Below are positions 63,099 through 64,000 of a stretch of DNA of 64,000 nt, piece after piece. How positions within the stretch are numbered: position 1 is the first letter of the stretch; every line of letters starts with the position of its first letter. The notes beneath the pieces were generated by a model. The model saw only the letters and a program-made list of their open reading frames with translations, made no database searches and had not been told where the DNA came from. The DNA is taken from the NCBI GenBank assembly GCA_964474755.1, contig CAYYUG010000008.1:1-64000 (forward strand), written 5' to 3'. The position numbers and the translations under genes were made by a program. Origin of the DNA: GCA-2717185 sp964474755. GTDB taxonomy: Bacteria; Pseudomonadota; Alphaproteobacteria; UBA8366; GCA-2717185.

Positions 63099-63845
63099 TT
63101 ACCCTTCCATGACCCCCGCGATGGTGAAACCGCCATCGGCATAGAATACATGGCCCGTCGTAAAACTGCATTCGTCGGAAGCAAGAAACGCCGCAACCGA
63201 TGCGATCTCCTTTGTAGTCCCGTAACGCTTCAATGGCATGCGGTTCTGCGCGCTAGCCATCAATTCACCCTGAACCTCCGGCCGGGTCAGGGTCGGGCCA
63301 GGTCCGACCGCATTGACTAAGATGCCGTGCTCAGCAAGCTCAATCGCCATCGTTTGAGTCAGGTTAATGACACCGGCCTTGCTAGCACCATAAGCCGCTC
63401 GACCACGGCCACCGAATACGCCGGAGTTGGATGCGACATTGACAATCCTGCCTCCATTCCCCTGCACTACCATCTGCCTCGCCGCCAACTGCCCACACAG
63501 AAAAGTCCCACGCAGATTGATACCAGAAACCTTTTCCCAATGGCTATCGGAAGCCTCGAGGAATGGTTCGCGATCCATCACACCGGCGCTACAAACCAGA
63601 ATATCGAGCCGCGACCAGCGCGACACAGCATCGTCGACCGCACGTTGCACATCATCACGCCGGGCTACATCAATCGCGCATAACGCGGCGCAATCTCCCA
63701 TCTCAGCAACTAGAGCAGCCACTCGATCTGCATCGATATCACAGACCAAAACTTTGGCACCTTCAGTAGCCAAACGCGTTGCTATCGCCGCGCCGATCCC
63801 GTGGCCGGCACCTGTGACCATTGCAGTTTTGCCTTGGAAGCGCAT
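63099..63845 (-). CDS. short-chain dehydrogenase
   Basis: A 248-residue SDR. NAD site AMVTGAGHGIGAAIATRLATEGAKVLVCDIDADR, CSAGVMDREPF, catalytic Ser in NVASNSGVFGG and Tyr/Lys in RAAYGASKAGVINL, and a typical end TTGHVFYADGGFTIAG. It probably oxidises a secondary alcohol. It starts eight bases after the upstream dioxygenase stop and ends 25 bases before the CoxL-like gene, so it belongs to that unit. Confidence 0.9.
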   Translation of the reverse strand: MRFQGKTAMVTGAGHGIGAAIATRLATEGAKVLVCDIDADRVAALVAEMGDCAALCAIDVARRDDVQRAVDDAVSRWSRLDILVCSAGVMDREPFLEASDSHWEKVSGINLRGTFLCGQLAARQMVVQGNGGRIVNVASNSGVFGGRGRAAYGASKAGVINLTQTMAIELAEHGILVNAVGPGPTLTRPEVQGELMASAQNRMPLKRYGTTKEIASVAAFLASDECSFTTGHVFYADGGFTIAGVMEG

Positions 63846-63853
63846 GGATCCGC

Positions 63854-64000
63854 TCAGCTTGCCCAGGCCGCTAGCGGCCGCGCCTCGTCCTGCACCTGGG
63901 TCCTATGCATATGGCGCCGCGTTGTCGGGTCGAGGGCATTGCGGCGATGCAGAGCGCAACGATTGTCCCAGATTACCAAATCGCCAACCCGCCAGTTCTG
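63854..64000 (-). CDS. C-terminal fragment of a third TauD-family dioxygenase, cut by window end
   Basis: The last 48 residues of a dioxygenase are visible: GDLVIWDNRCALHRRNALDP holds the distal iron His, and RRHMHRTQV holds the Arg that binds 2-oxoglutarate. The rest lies past the window edge. It differs in this stretch from the other two TauD proteins (the CALH version against CSQH and CLKH). The stop TGA is at 63854-63856, eight bases before the SDR start. Confidence 0.88.
   Translation of the reverse strand, partial: QNWRVGDLVIWDNRCALHRRNALDPTTRRHMHRTQVQDEARPLAAWAS

Noticed and set aside
1..64000. CRISPR arrays, insertion sequences, phage genes, riboswitches, rRNA
   Set aside because: I looked for repeated spacers, transposase-like proteins and conserved RNA motifs and saw none.

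Overview
The window is a GC-rich catabolic region of a proteobacterium, most likely an alphaproteobacterium of the Rhodospirillales type (inference). The reasons are the set of families: paired hydantoinases, TauD dioxygenases, CaiB CoA-transferases, TRAP permease subunits, a CoxL-like subunit and (2S)-methylsuccinyl-CoA dehydrogenase with its epimerase. Most genes sit in tight units, often with 4-bp ATGA or GTGA overlaps, and have clear Shine-Dalgarno (SD) sites. There is no replication, ribosomal or phage gene. The first ~740 bases are AT-rich and unlike the rest; they end at a tRNA-Ser(CGA) gene followed by a truncated nitronate monooxygenase, which looks like an island or rearrangement edge.

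Layout. 1.26-6.9 kb (+): TauD dioxygenase, alpha/beta hydrolase, HyuB, HyuA. 7.2-12.7 kb (-): a DUF35/thiolase pair closed by a terminator, then luciferase-like monooxygenase (LLM), TRAP DctQ and DctM, and a second LLM. 12.9-13.5 kb: a decayed gene. 13.6-22.9 kb (+): sulfatase-superfamily hydrolase, PhnW-like transaminase, second HyuA/HyuB pair, remnant of a second phnW, GMC oxidoreductase, beta-propeller lactonase. 22.9-26.1 kb (-): enoyl-CoA hydratase, LLM, CaiB transferase. 26.3-28.5 kb (+): phytanoyl-CoA dioxygenase, an AhpD/carboxymuconolactone-decarboxylase-like gene with an in-frame UGA at the second Cys of its CxxC motif, and an enoyl-CoA hydratase. 28.9-34.9 kb (+): enolase-superfamily enzyme, MFS carrier, SnoaL-like protein, TauD, HIBADH-type dehydrogenase, a 46-residue membrane protein, EthD-like protein, GNAT. 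34.9-44.8 kb (-): TauE remnant, four LLMs, a Sel1-repeat protein, carboxylesterase, MaoC hydratase, 14-TM exporter. 45.0-47.9 kb (+): mcd, epi and a CmcJ-like protein. 47.9-50.8 kb (-): MFS and ThDP enzyme. 50.9-55.3 kb (+): gamma-glutamyltranspeptidase-like protein, DUF2817 hydrolase, class III transaminase. 55.7-58.0 kb (-): two SDRs around a decayed ferredoxin. 58.2-60.6 kb (+): NtaA-type LLM and CitE-like lyase. 60.8-64.0 kb (-): CoxL-like subunit, SDR, and the C-terminus of a third TauD.

Taken together the genes describe uptake and oxidative or hydrolytic opening of many small organic compounds: C-S, C-P or C-N bond cleavage by LLMs, TauDs, hydantoinases and PhnW, then CoA activation and beta-oxidation-like steps. 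Eight LLMs in 64 kb is exceptional. At least six decayed genes show active turnover. The most notable single item is the candidate selenoprotein at 27153-27671, which has a hairpin of bacterial SECIS shape directly after its UGA and a start site folded into another hairpin.
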